A stretch of 24,525 nucleotides of DNA from JADFNO01 sp965369945 (GCA_965369945.1 CBDUST010000033.1:1-24525); one strand, 5' to 3'. Shown: positions 16,315 through 24,274, counted from the stretch's first letter. Made by a program: numbers and translations. The notes: generated by a model not told the origin, from the sequence alone.

Positions 16315-17730
16315 ATGCTTATGATCGCGCCCATGAATCATCGGCGTCGCATAACCAAGCTCAGCCTTGAGGCAACCCCCCTGCATGTCGCCGCTGCTTG
16401 GCCTATCGACCGTCCGCTGATCATGCTTCACTCAGGCCGGTCTCATCGGCGGTGGGCGCGGTGGTCGGTCCTCGCCGAGCCGACCGGGTTCTATCGATTC
16501 GACGGCCGATCTCAGTGGATCAGTTGTGGATCGACGGCGCCTGATGTCGATTTCTCGCACGATCCACTTCACGATCTGGACGCGATTACCAGGGCCACAG
16601 CAGCCCAAGCCGATCGAGCACTCCCGTTTGTTGGCGGGTGGATCGGGTATTTCTCCTATGACCTGGGGCGATGGATCGAACCGGCGGCGGCAGATTGTCC
16701 GCCCCCGGCCGACGATCGATCCTGGCCGCTGATCGAATTGGCCTATTGCCCCAACGCCTTGGTGTTCGACAATATGACTGGTCAATGGCATGCGGTGGGC
16801 GAGGTCGCACTCGACGACTGGCTCACCGCGCGACGTACAGACGAGCAGACATTCACTGCCGGCTCCATGACCAGTTCGGTCAATCCGGATGAATACCTGA
16901 CGCTGGTCTCCAAGGCCATCGACTACATCGCCGCAGGCGACATCTTCCAAGCCAACATCACGCAACGACTCTGCGGAACATTTGACGGCTCGACGCGCGC
17001 TTTGGCTCGATCAGCGTTTGCGCTCAGTCAAGCTTGGTACGGCGCGTACCTGGAATTACCTGAGGGGCGCTGCATCGTCTCGTTGAGTCCGGAGTTGTTT
17101 CTCGATGCCGACTTCAATAGCCGAGCAGTCGTCACGCGCCCGATCAAGGGCACGCGGCCAATCACGGCTGATGCGCGCGATCTTCGTGACTCGCCCAAAG
17201 ACGCGGCTGAACTGCACATGATCGTCGATTTGATGCGCAACGATCTTGGGCGTGTGTGTGAATATGGTTCGGTGCGCGTACCTCAGGCCAGAGTGATCGA
17301 AACACACCCGACTGTCCATCACGGTGTTGCTGAGATTACTGGTTCGTTGCGAGCAGATGTCAGTCTTAGCCGGCTCCTTGAGGCGACATTCCCCGGCGGT
17401 TCGGTCACCGGTGCGCCCAAGATTCGAGCCATGCAGATCATCGACGAGCTTGAGCCGGTACGTCGTGGACCGTACTGCGGCGCGATCGGCTGGATCAGCG
17501 ATCACGGTTCCACCCGCCTCAACATGGCGATCCGAACGATCGCACTTACGGGGCGCCGCGAAACCGGCGTCTGGAACAAGATGGTTGGGACGTTGGATTA
17601 CGGCGTCGGCGGCGGGATCATCGCCGATTCCCACCCGATCGCAGAGTATCGCGAGAGCTTGGATAAGGCGGCTGTTCTGCGATTGGTGCTTGCAGATCGA
17701 GACGCGATCGCGCCGCAGCGGGCGACCTAA
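16315..17730 (+). CDS. pabB: aminodeoxychorismate synthase component I (PabB)
   Basis: Chorismate plus ammonia to 4-amino-4-deoxychorismate, for folate. The chorismate-binding domain is complete: DYIAAGDIFQANITQR, SLSPELFL, RPIKGTRP with Lys278, DLMRNDLGRVC, FPGGSVTGAPKIRAMQIIDE, and YCGAIGWISDHG. PIKGT is the PabB-type motif; anthranilate synthase TrpE normally has PIAGT, so PabB is preferred. The N-terminal ~170 residues match the PabB/TrpE N-terminal domain (PFVGGWIGYFSYDLGR). Three ATGs are possible (16315, 16321, 16333); the first gives 471 residues and has AGG nearby, so the start is uncertain by six codons. No glutamine amidotransferase pabA or lyase pabC is adjacent. The TAA stop shares four bases with the convergent PilZ gene's TAG. 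Confidence 0.9.
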   Translation: MLMIAPMNHRRRITKLSLEATPLHVAAAWPIDRPLIMLHSGRSHRRWARWSVLAEPTGFYRFDGRSQWISCGSTAPDVDFSHDPLHDLDAITRATAAQADRALPFVGGWIGYFSYDLGRWIEPAAADCPPPADDRSWPLIELAYCPNALVFDNMTGQWHAVGEVALDDWLTARRTDEQTFTAGSMTSSVNPDEYLTLVSKAIDYIAAGDIFQANITQRLCGTFDGSTRALARSAFALSQAWYGAYLELPEGRCIVSLSPELFLDADFNSRAVVTRPIKGTRPITADARDLRDSPKDAAELHMIVDLMRNDLGRVCEYGSVRVPQARVIETHPTVHHGVAEITGSLRADVSLSRLLEATFPGGSVTGAPKIRAMQIIDELEPVRRGPYCGAIGWISDHGSTRLNMAIRTIALTGRRETGVWNKMVGTLDYGVGGGIIADSHPIAEYRESLDKAAVLRLVLADRDAIAPQRAT

Positions 17731-18740
17731 GCCGACTTGCGCTGTTTGACTTCGTCGTTCTCGAACTGGGCCTGTTGCTGCACGGCGATGTATCGGCAGA
17801 TCTGGTTCACCACAAAACGTTGATGCGACGGATTGAACGAGAAGTCGAACGCCATCCCGGCGTAGGTGTGCTGGCTCAATTCCATGTGAGTATGGATGAG
17901 TTTGGCGGTGGCACAGATCGGCGTATCGAGTTCCGGTGGCAGTTGAAAGCAAAGCCAGAACAGCTTGTGGCGCGAAAGGATCTGGGCGTCCTCGGGGGCG
18001 AAACGCAGGCCGATGCCGCCGCCGCCGAGATTCAGGAGCGTCGCGACATGTTTCGGTCCGACGTCCGGCATCAGCGAATCGCGATCGAAGTCGTGTATCT
18101 GTGCGCCGCCCGTACCATTGGATTCGCCCTGAGCGGCTTCGAAGTCCAACTCATTGACGCGCTCCGCAATCAGCACGGACTTGGGATCCAGAAGAGGCCA
18201 GACATCGACTTGGGGTAACGTCAACGACGCGGTATCGGCCCTGTAATAGTTGCGCCGCTGGCAGCGCTCGACTGAGACCGGTAGTGACAGGCGGATCGCC
18301 GGAGCGGTCGTGTGGCTGTCTAGTTTGTAACTGGTCTCACCCAGATTGGCGGTGTTGAACATCCACCGGTTTTGGCCGATCGCAAGGATCGCAACCAATT
18401 GAATGCCCTGCTCCAGCTTGATCGTTTGGCCGAGCGTCATCGGCTGTTCGACGATCATCGCCTCATCGGTCAGTTGCAACAGCCTGACGCGCCACACCAG
18501 GTGTTGACCGCCTTCGCCTTCCTGATAATCGCGAGCGACGGCGATCTCCAGTGCGCCTTGACGCTGGGCTAGTTCCTGAAGGCAACGGCGCCACTCTGTA
18601 GTACGTGAGCGGTTTGCGGGCACGGGCGCTCCCCCTTGTCTGACCAATGCACCTGCTGGTAGTAGGCCTATCGTCCGCCCAAATAGCGCACTTGATGCAC
18701 GAGCGTTGTTCCATTCTTCGGGTAACGATCTGGGAGACAT
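17727..18740 (-). CDS. PilZ/YcgR-like c-di-GMP-binding candidate
   Basis: 337 residues from the ATG at 18740 (a GTG at 18767 would add nine). The N-terminal half resembles the YcgR-type beta-barrel that precedes PilZ domains (TIKLEQGIQLVAILAI, then LPVSVERCQRRNYYRAD). At the junction RNYYR (163-167) is the RxxxR motif used to bind c-di-GMP. The second motif, normally [DN]xSxxG, reads NLGGGG (Asn237 onward), with Gly in place of Ser. A PilZ-type barrel follows (HKLFWLCFQLPPELDTPICATAKLIH in pieces; YAGMAFDFSF). No TM or signal peptide is seen, so it is likely a cytoplasmic effector. It lies 61 bp after the transglutaminase gene on the same strand and may end that operon. No flagellar gene is nearby. 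Confidence 0.75.
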   Translation of the reverse strand: MSPRSLPEEWNNARASSALFGRTIGLLPAGALVRQGGAPVPANRSRTTEWRRCLQELAQRQGALEIAVARDYQEGEGGQHLVWRVRLLQLTDEAMIVEQPMTLGQTIKLEQGIQLVAILAIGQNRWMFNTANLGETSYKLDSHTTAPAIRLSLPVSVERCQRRNYYRADTASLTLPQVDVWPLLDPKSVLIAERVNELDFEAAQGESNGTGGAQIHDFDRDSLMPDVGPKHVATLLNLGGGGIGLRFAPEDAQILSRHKLFWLCFQLPPELDTPICATAKLIHTHMELSQHTYAGMAFDFSFNPSHQRFVVNQICRYIAVQQQAQFENDEVKQRKSA

Positions 18741-18801
18741 CACCGCTGGACCGCACGGGTCTACCACGGCTGGATGTGCCGATAACCTGCCCAGTTCCTT
18801 A

Positions 18802-21078
18802 CTAATCGGCGCGCTTCACGTTGAGCACCGAGGCCAACTCATGCACGTCGGCGGTGACCTGCTTCATTTGATCCCGCGTCAGTCGTTGGCGACCATAACG
18901 CGCCGAGTAGAAGACCGAAGTAATCCGCTCGACGAGTTGCGATGCGAGCGGTTGACCCGGGCTGAGGTGGGCAGCGAAGGCGAGTGGCGGTTGCCACAGC
19001 GGTTTTGCGCGCTTGGCTCTTTGAAGCACGTTCAGCATATCCAGGTAAAACCCAAGTTGCCGCAACATTTGTTGATACTGCGGCCCGCGAAGATGCCCCA
19101 GGCGCAAGATCATCCGAATCTTCATCGATCGGCGCATCAACCTCACTAAGGCGACCACGGCGATGATCAGCGCGAACCCGACGATCCCCATCCAGATATA
19201 TCCGGCTGGGCCGAGGTAAAACGCGCGGTTCAGTGCTACGGCCCACTCTCGCACCGCTGTTAGTGCGCCGCTCAGTTTTGGAGCGAACCGCCGGTCAAAC
19301 GACTCGACAAATCGCGACTGGACCTGTTGATCAAACGCGATGAACCCAACCTCCCAGCGGGCCTCGAATCGATCAAACAACCAGCGCAGCCGATCGGCAA
19401 ACGATGCGTTGCGCCCGTGGATTTCCTGAAGCGCCCCGCGTGGTGAGGGATCGAAGGTTTTCCATCGATGCGGGCCCGTCTGCACCTCGACCCACGCATG
19501 CGCGTTCGACTCACGTACGACGTACCGCTGCGACGAATCGTCGTATTCCATCGCCAGGTATCCGACGACAAGCCTGACTGGGATGCCGATGCTGTCGCAC
19601 AGCGCGGCAAGGCCCGACGCAAAATATTCACAATGGCCGCGCCGCGTCGTAAAGAGAAAGTGAATCGTCGGATCGACGGTCCGCCCATCGACGGTCGCCA
19701 ATGTGACGTTGCGCAGGTCCGTGTCGTATGTGAATCCGCCTGACTGAAGGTGCCCGGCCAAACGGGATGCAGCCTCGCGATTCCATCGCCATCGTTCATC
19801 GACGTCGGACGGCGCTCGTGTACCCAGGCCGAACGATGAGACAATTTGTTCCGCGAGCGGCTGAAGCCTCGGATCAAGTGACGCCATGCGCCCGGCGATT
19901 GCGGGGTTCGGCTCGGCGCCGGCGGCCAAGTTCGCCAGTGTTGCGTCGGACGGTGCTGGGTGGGTCTTGATCGAATACCGCCAAAGCCACCCGCGGTCCG
20001 CGTCCTCGATCGTTTGCGTATGCGGATCGAATTGCAGCCGGCGCGGCTCGCTGGTAGTGATCGAAACAGGGTTGCTCGCTGAGAACAGTACAAGGCTGGG
20101 CGACAGACTGTCGATCTGCTGCGTGATTGATAGTGGCGATGGATCTGCTGCGGCCACGCCGAGCGGCGCGAACTGAGGCGGATGCGTCGTCACGACGCGC
20201 CTTGAACTTTCCGGTGAACGTACCCACCGTCCTCCGGATCGATACTCCTCAAGCACAGCGCCGCGAAGGTGAACGCCTTGACTGAGCCGGAAGGCCCGGC
20301 CCGCTTCATCTATCAGTCGCAGGTTCATCACGGCCTTGCGCGAGTCCGTGATCCGCGTGCCGGTGATCAGGTCTACTTCATCGGCGAATCCCGAGACGTG
20401 TCGGTTCGACGAAACGGTCAGACCGCGGATTGTCCGTTCACCCAGCCCCCGGGGGAATATCACGAACACAACACCACTCAACACCAACCCCGCAATACCG
20501 ATCCCAGAGCTGAGGGCGCGGAAATGAAATGTCGTACCGCGCCCAACGATGGGGCGAACCGAGGGTAAGAGTCGGTATTCGCTGGGAATCGAACGGAGCC
20601 TCGCTTTTCGAGCGCGCTCATCGGATGCGTATAGTTGGAAGAGTAGCAGCACGTACAGCCCAAGGAGCGCATACGCCAGCAGAACCGCTGCGAAGACCAG
20701 ACCGCCAGGACGAACAGCTCCGATCAACATCAACAGCAGGCTCAAACTGAGCAGCTGCGCATAATCCCGAGTCACCTTGCGCTCGTAGAGTTTGATAAGC
20801 GTCAGCCAAACGACCAAACGACCCAGGACGCCGAGTATGTCGTCGTCATGTTGGAAGAAATCGACGAAGACGTTGATGGTTACCGCCAGGACGAGCACGT
20901 TGGAGGTCCAGCGGGGTAACGATCGGCCGCGCGGGCCTTCGGTGATGTACCAACTCATGGCCGCCAACGCGCCGCAGACCAAGAGTAGGCCGACGCTCTC
21001 CTGGGATACGAAGAACCCGACGATGCTCAGGAGCACCACGGCGAGCGCGATTGCCGGGAAACCTCGAAGCAACCTCAT
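18802..21078 (-). CDS. TgpA-like membrane protein with DUF3488 and transglutaminase domains
   Basis: 758 residues. The N-terminal ~200 contain about six hydrophobic helices (DUF3488-type, including LLSLSLLLMLIGAVRPGG). After a further TM (~190-210) comes a long extracytoplasmic part with the papain-like transglutaminase core: Cys483 in RRGHCEYFASGLAALC, His527 in ESNAHAWVEV, Asp543 in KTFDPSPRG. All three catalytic residues are present. A last TM (YIWMGIVGFALIIAVVALV) leads to a cytoplasmic tail of ~100 residues. The family (TgpA in Pseudomonas) is envelope-associated, but its substrate is not established. The ATG overlaps the stop of the DUF58 gene as ATGA, a standard partner. No MoxR ATPase gene, the usual third partner, is in the window. 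Confidence 0.9.
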   Translation of the reverse strand: MRLLRGFPAIALAVVLLSIVGFFVSQESVGLLLVCGALAAMSWYITEGPRGRSLPRWTSNVLVLAVTINVFVDFFQHDDDILGVLGRLVVWLTLIKLYERKVTRDYAQLLSLSLLLMLIGAVRPGGLVFAAVLLAYALLGLYVLLLFQLYASDERARKARLRSIPSEYRLLPSVRPIVGRGTTFHFRALSSGIGIAGLVLSGVVFVIFPRGLGERTIRGLTVSSNRHVSGFADEVDLITGTRITDSRKAVMNLRLIDEAGRAFRLSQGVHLRGAVLEEYRSGGRWVRSPESSRRVVTTHPPQFAPLGVAAADPSPLSITQQIDSLSPSLVLFSASNPVSITTSEPRRLQFDPHTQTIEDADRGWLWRYSIKTHPAPSDATLANLAAGAEPNPAIAGRMASLDPRLQPLAEQIVSSFGLGTRAPSDVDERWRWNREAASRLAGHLQSGGFTYDTDLRNVTLATVDGRTVDPTIHFLFTTRRGHCEYFASGLAALCDSIGIPVRLVVGYLAMEYDDSSQRYVVRESNAHAWVEVQTGPHRWKTFDPSPRGALQEIHGRNASFADRLRWLFDRFEARWEVGFIAFDQQVQSRFVESFDRRFAPKLSGALTAVREWAVALNRAFYLGPAGYIWMGIVGFALIIAVVALVRLMRRSMKIRMILRLGHLRGPQYQQMLRQLGFYLDMLNVLQRAKRAKPLWQPPLAFAAHLSPGQPLASQLVERITSVFYSARYGRQRLTRDQMKQVTADVHELASVLNVKRAD

Positions 21079-22289
21079 GCGGCCGCCTCCGTTTTGTTGG
21101 GACCGGCGTCGTTTGCATTATCTCTTGCGGTGGTCGCGCTTTGCGAGGCTTCCCATCCGATCGGCCTCACCGCGAGCTTCTTGAGTTGGCGAGCCGTCAC
21201 GTGCCACGCGTTCGGTCCGCCTATTGCCGAATCAACCCGATCAGGATGCACGACGATGCAACCGATCCGCTCGGAGTCGGCTGCGGATTGCGGCGTGGGT
21301 GGTATGCGGGCTGCATCCAGGTCTACACTCGCCAGCGCGGCCATTAGTTTTTCGCGATGCCACACGCTGCGCCGCACTTGGATCGAAGGCAACGCGGTGC
21401 CGGGCAGTGATAAACCCACTTCGTATCCATGGAGATCGGCGAACTGTATGAGCGAAGCAGCGAGGCTGATCGCCGCCTCCTCCAAGTCGCGCGCCGTTTC
21501 ATCGGCGTTGGTGCTCGATTCCAGTTCGTGCGTCGCCCGGGTCAGATTCATGACGATGCGAACCTTGGGCGGGGCCGGGGTGGTGCGCTCGATGCTCACG
21601 AGCTGGTCCAACGCTGCGGTGCGCTTCCACGCGATCTGACGCATACTGTCGCCGGGACGAAACTCGCGCATCCCGAAATAGTCCTCGCCCGCACCGGTAT
21701 GTCGTGACACGGTCGCGCCCAACAATCCCTGCGGCGTGACCGCTTTGAGCACGCCGCGACGAAGCTCGTAGAGTTGGGGATAAACAAGCGCGTGCTGCGG
21801 ATTTAGGATCGTGATCGATTTCTTGATAATTCCGAATGGGAATGTCGTCCAGATTCGCAATGCCCCGAACTCGGCTGTACCTCGACGCCGCGGCCAAAGT
21901 TCCGCTTCGCCATGGACCGACTCCTTGGGGCCCACATGCATTACCCAGGCGGGGAGCGGGTCCATCACCGTGTTCCAGCCAGAGTGGCCTTGCACCGCCC
22001 GCTCCTCGATGTGAATGTTGAACACGGGGAAGAATCGACTGCGATTCGTCACCACGTATCGAACCATGAATGGTTCGCCGACCAACCCATGCGCAGGAAG
22101 CAGTCGCCTGATTCGAAGTCCGCTCATCATCATCCCCGAGACCAGCCCGGAGATGATCAGTGCAGAGAGCATCACGCCGAGGATCCAAAACAACACGTTG
22201 TTCTGATTGTTGATCGCGGCCAACCCCACCACGACCGTCAACACTACGTACACCAGCCCGGGGATGTGCAAGTGATACCGGCGTCTCAT
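21075..22289 (-). CDS. DUF58 (vWA-like) membrane protein
   Basis: 404 residues from the ATG at 22289, preceded by GGGAGCAGGGA; an open frame to 22466 adds 59 codons that do not look like the family. Two hydrophobic helices near the N-terminus (GLVYVVLTVVVGLAAI; LFWILGVMLSALIISGLVSG) are followed by a beta-rich extracytoplasmic or cytoplasmic segment, then the DUF58 signature GAGEDYFGMREFRPGDSMRQ followed by IAWKRTA. The C-terminal part is the vWA-like fold. DUF58 proteins typically work with a MoxR AAA+ ATPase and a transglutaminase-like protein. Here both ends overlap neighbours by ATGA: with the upstream lipoprotein gene and the downstream transglutaminase gene, so the three are translationally coupled. 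The biochemical role of the family is unknown. Confidence 0.88.
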   Translation of the reverse strand: MRRRYHLHIPGLVYVVLTVVVGLAAINNQNNVLFWILGVMLSALIISGLVSGMMMSGLRIRRLLPAHGLVGEPFMVRYVVTNRSRFFPVFNIHIEERAVQGHSGWNTVMDPLPAWVMHVGPKESVHGEAELWPRRRGTAEFGALRIWTTFPFGIIKKSITILNPQHALVYPQLYELRRGVLKAVTPQGLLGATVSRHTGAGEDYFGMREFRPGDSMRQIAWKRTAALDQLVSIERTTPAPPKVRIVMNLTRATHELESSTNADETARDLEEAAISLAASLIQFADLHGYEVGLSLPGTALPSIQVRRSVWHREKLMAALASVDLDAARIPPTPQSAADSERIGCIVVHPDRVDSAIGGPNAWHVTARQLKKLAVRPIGWEASQSATTARDNANDAGPNKTEAAA

Positions 22290-22765
22290 TCCCTGCTCCC
22301 GGGCCGATTGAACTGGTCGTATTGATCCATGAGATCCTCGTGCGGATCGGGATTCGAATAGCCGGGCGTCATGGTTACCAGCAACCGCATCTTCCCATGC
22401 TTCATCGTGAGCCGTTGCTTCCACATGGCGTTTTGGAAGCGCGGCTTCCTCGCCACCAGCAACCACTGCTCTTCCATCCAGCCTGCGCCCAACTCGTCCA
22501 CGAGGAGCGAGAACTTTCCGTCCCCGCCGGTGGTCACATTCGCAACCACGCGAGTCGATAGCCGATCAGGATCGCGACGCAGCGTTACGTGCACGTCGCT
22601 CAGTCCCGCTTCGCCCAATCGCATGTCGTCTCGCGCAACGAAGGTCATGGAGCTGACCGGCCCGGCCACCACTTTGCCCTGAATCACATACGAGCTGCAT
22701 CCGGTCAGACCCGCCGCCGTTGAAACGAGTAGACCGAAGAGGATCAACTGCGTCCTTGGCGTCAT
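22286..22765 (-). CDS. lipoprotein coupled to DUF58/transglutaminase genes
   Basis: 159 residues. Signal peptide MTPRTQLILFGLLVSTAAGLTG ends in a lipobox (GLTG-Cys23), so it is probably lipid-anchored in the outer or inner membrane. The mature part has a beta-rich, carboxypeptidase-regulatory or Ig-like look: GLSDVHVTLRRDPDRL, VANVTTGGDGKFSLLVDEL, then WLLVARKPRFQNAMW. The phrase TGGDGKFSL is typical of CarboxypepD_reg-like/Big folds in which a decorating domain follows 'T..dG.F.l'. This is a fold guess, not a family assignment. Its stop overlaps the DUF58 ATG as ATGA, and scpB ends 30 bp upstream. The tight coupling suggests it works with the DUF58 and transglutaminase proteins at the envelope. 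Confidence 0.72.
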   Translation of the reverse strand: MTPRTQLILFGLLVSTAAGLTGCSSYVIQGKVVAGPVSSMTFVARDDMRLGEAGLSDVHVTLRRDPDRLSTRVVANVTTGGDGKFSLLVDELGAGWMEEQWLLVARKPRFQNAMWKQRLTMKHGKMRLLVTMTPGYSNPDPHEDLMDQYDQFNRPGSRE

Positions 22766-22795
22766 GGCGTATCTCTGCCGTTACATGATCAGGCG

Positions 22796-23500
22796 TTAGG
22801 AGACTGTTTCGCCGTCGCCTTGATCCACGTCCGGCTCAGAAGATTCCGCAGGATGAGCGTCAGCGGATTCATCAGTCTGGGCCGGGGTCAGAGCCTGCGT
22901 TTGCTCGTTGAGCCCCTGTACCGGCGGAAGATCATCAAGGCCGGCGATGCCGAATACCTTGAGAAACTGCGTCGTGGTGCCATAGAGCATGGGTCGGCCA
23001 AGCTCCTCAGCTCGCCCCACGATTTTGACTAATCGCCGATCGAGCAAGCCGCGAAGTACTTCGCCGCATCCCACGCCTCGGATCGCTTCGATCGCAGCGC
23101 GAAGGATCGGTTGGCGGTATGCGATGATCGCCAGCGTCTCCAGTCCCGCCGGGCTTAGCCTTGTTTGGGCACGATCACTGTGGAGCTTCGCCAACAGCTC
23201 GCCGAACGCAGGCAGCGTCAACAACTGCCAGCCTCCCGCAACGCGCTCAGCCCGGAACGACCGCCCGGTCCGCTCGTATTCATCGTTGAGTTGTTCGACC
23301 GCAATATGGATCGTCTGCGCCGAGCCGGCCTCGGCTTGGTCCAGAAGCTCAGCCAATCTCGCATCCGTGAGCGGGCGATCGGAGCTGAGCAATAGCGCTT
23401 CGATCTGCGCTGACAATCGCGCATCCGCCTCGGCTGGTTCCAAGTCCAACGTGGTGACCTCCACGATTCTGTCGCTACGCTCGGTCTGAGAATGAGCCAT
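22796..23500 (-). CDS. scpB: segregation and condensation protein B
   Basis: Kleisin-associated winged-helix subunit of the SMC-ScpAB condensin, acting in chromosome compaction and segregation. Family features: SAQIEALLLSSDRPLTDARL near the start (first winged helix), then GWQLLTLPAF, the highly conserved LETLAIIAYRQPILRA (about 117-132), GVLRGLLDRRLVKIVGR-like second winged helix (GEVLRGLLDRRLVKIVGRAE in the actual text), and LYGTTTQFLKVFGI. Length is 234 residues; the last ~40 are an acidic, Glu/Asp/Ser-rich tail of low complexity. The ATG at 23500 has no evident ribosome site. scpA is not in the window. It lies 54 bp downstream of atpC and 30 bp upstream of the lipoprotein gene, in the same minus-strand series. 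Confidence 0.93.
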   Translation of the reverse strand: MAHSQTERSDRIVEVTTLDLEPAEADARLSAQIEALLLSSDRPLTDARLAELLDQAEAGSAQTIHIAVEQLNDEYERTGRSFRAERVAGGWQLLTLPAFGELLAKLHSDRAQTRLSPAGLETLAIIAYRQPILRAAIEAIRGVGCGEVLRGLLDRRLVKIVGRAEELGRPMLYGTTTQFLKVFGIAGLDDLPPVQGLNEQTQALTPAQTDESADAHPAESSEPDVDQGDGETVS

Positions 23501-23554
23501 GTCTTGTATAGGGTATCAGTCCGGGGCCGGCTGGGGGATGGGCGCTGAGATTGA

Positions 23555-23977
23555 TCAGATCGCGCGCCCGCGGGCCTCGGCTGCTGCGGCGACCGCCTTT
23601 TTGGCCATGGCCCGCTGCTGATCGCGAAGAATCTTGCCGCGGTCCTCTCCCGGCCCAGCGACACGAGCCCGTGCCTCAGCCAGCTCCGCCTCCGCTTCCT
23701 TTAGTGATAGTCGTTCCGCCGGAATGGCTTGGTCTGTCAGCAGTGTCAGTTCCCCCTTTTGCACCTGAGCAAAGCCGCCTTCAATCATGTACCACCGGCT
23801 CCCGCCCTCGGGAAAATCCAGCCGTAGCGAACCGTAGCCCAGCCGCGAGAGCAGCGGCGATTGTCCGGTCATTACGCCCTGCTGCCCATCCCATGCGGGG
23901 AACGTGGCGTAGGTGACCTCGTCATCAAACACCGCTTCGGAGGGCGTGACGATGTTGCAGCGAAATGTCGTGGCCAT
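23555..23977 (-). CDS. atpC: F1Fo ATP synthase epsilon subunit
   Basis: 140 residues from the ATG at 23977 (MATTFRCNIVTPSE), the normal length and N-terminus of the family. The beta-sandwich domain (1-~88) shows FDDEVTYATFPAWDGQQGVMTGQSPLLSRLGYG and IEGGFAQVQKGELTLLTDQA in consecutive pieces; the C-terminal two-helix part (SLKEAEAELAEARARV; QQRAMAKKAVAAA) is the rotor-inhibitory domain. The open frame continues 66 codons upstream to 24175, but that part is not family-like. In most bacteria atpC follows atpD directly; here about 300 bases of non-coding DNA and a hepT gene lie upstream instead. It is likely the first gene of the atpC-scpB-lipoprotein-DUF58-transglutaminase series. Confidence 0.92.
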   Translation of the reverse strand: MATTFRCNIVTPSEAVFDDEVTYATFPAWDGQQGVMTGQSPLLSRLGYGSLRLDFPEGGSRWYMIEGGFAQVQKGELTLLTDQAIPAERLSLKEAEAELAEARARVAGPGEDRGKILRDQQRAMAKKAVAAAAEARGRAI

Positions 23978-24070
23978 GAGGAGTTGCTCCGGAGCGGGTT
24001 CGATCGAGCCGCACAGTCTAGCGGTCATCGCCAAGCCTTCAACCGCCGCCGGGCTGTGCAATCGACGAGG

Positions 24071-24092
24071 CGTGGTCACTTCAGTGACCACG
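24071..24092. repeat. perfect palindrome, 10-bp arms
   Basis: CGTGGTCACT (24071-24080), loop TC, AGTGACCACG (24083-24092). The arms are perfectly complementary and the loop is only two bases, so on DNA it is nearly a full palindrome. That suits a dimeric regulator operator or a cruciform better than an RNA terminator, and no T-run follows on either strand. It lies 94 bp upstream of the atpC ATG. Confidence 0.6.
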
Positions 24093-24232
24093 CGATGCGC
24101 GTTGGTTGTCATCTGAGATCTCAAAAGCGCGGACATCGACAACGCAACTGCAATGGCCGACCAAACACCCGACATGTATTTCTGACGGACCGGCCCTTCT
24201 CCTCTTATGGCACCACCCCATAGATTCGGTCG

Positions 24233-24260
24233 CGGCCGAGGTTGCCTCCAGCCTCGGCCG
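24233..24260 (-). terminator. strong GC hairpin just past hepT
   Basis: CGGCCGAGG (24233-24241), 10-nt loop, CCTCGGCCG (24252-24260): nine perfect, GC-rich pairs starting 14 bp beyond the hepT stop on the minus strand. Position favours a 3'-end structure for hepT, but no U-run follows, so it could be a dispersed repeat. Read on the minus strand its GGCTGGAGGC loop side resembles the GGCTGGAAGCC of the repeat at 3353-3477. Confidence 0.4.
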
Positions 24261-24274
24261 TGCCGATTCTGGTG

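Larger units (their letters stand above)
23978..24274. other. gene-free region between hepT and atpC
   Basis: 297 bases without a supported gene, carrying two strong dyads (24071-24092 and 24233-24260, listed separately). A minus-strand frame in phase with atpC is open through part of it but has no family similarity. It must contain the atpC promoter unless transcription comes from upstream; I cannot identify it. Confidence 0.4.

Noticed and set aside
17056..17952. Long minus-strand frame (298 codons) opposite pabB
   Set aside because: It overlaps the conserved pabB and PilZ coding sequences, has no recognisable domain, and reads as an antisense shadow.
23501..23520. TATACA just before the scpB ATG as a -10 box of a leaderless transcript
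   Set aside because: No matching -35 at a usual distance, and the box is only four bases from the ATG; scpB more likely lies on the atpC transcript.
23978..24175. N-terminal extension of atpC from an upstream in-frame start
   Set aside because: The family N-terminus begins at 23977 (TFRCNIVTPSE); the extra 66 residues are not family-like and contain the palindrome at 24071-24092.
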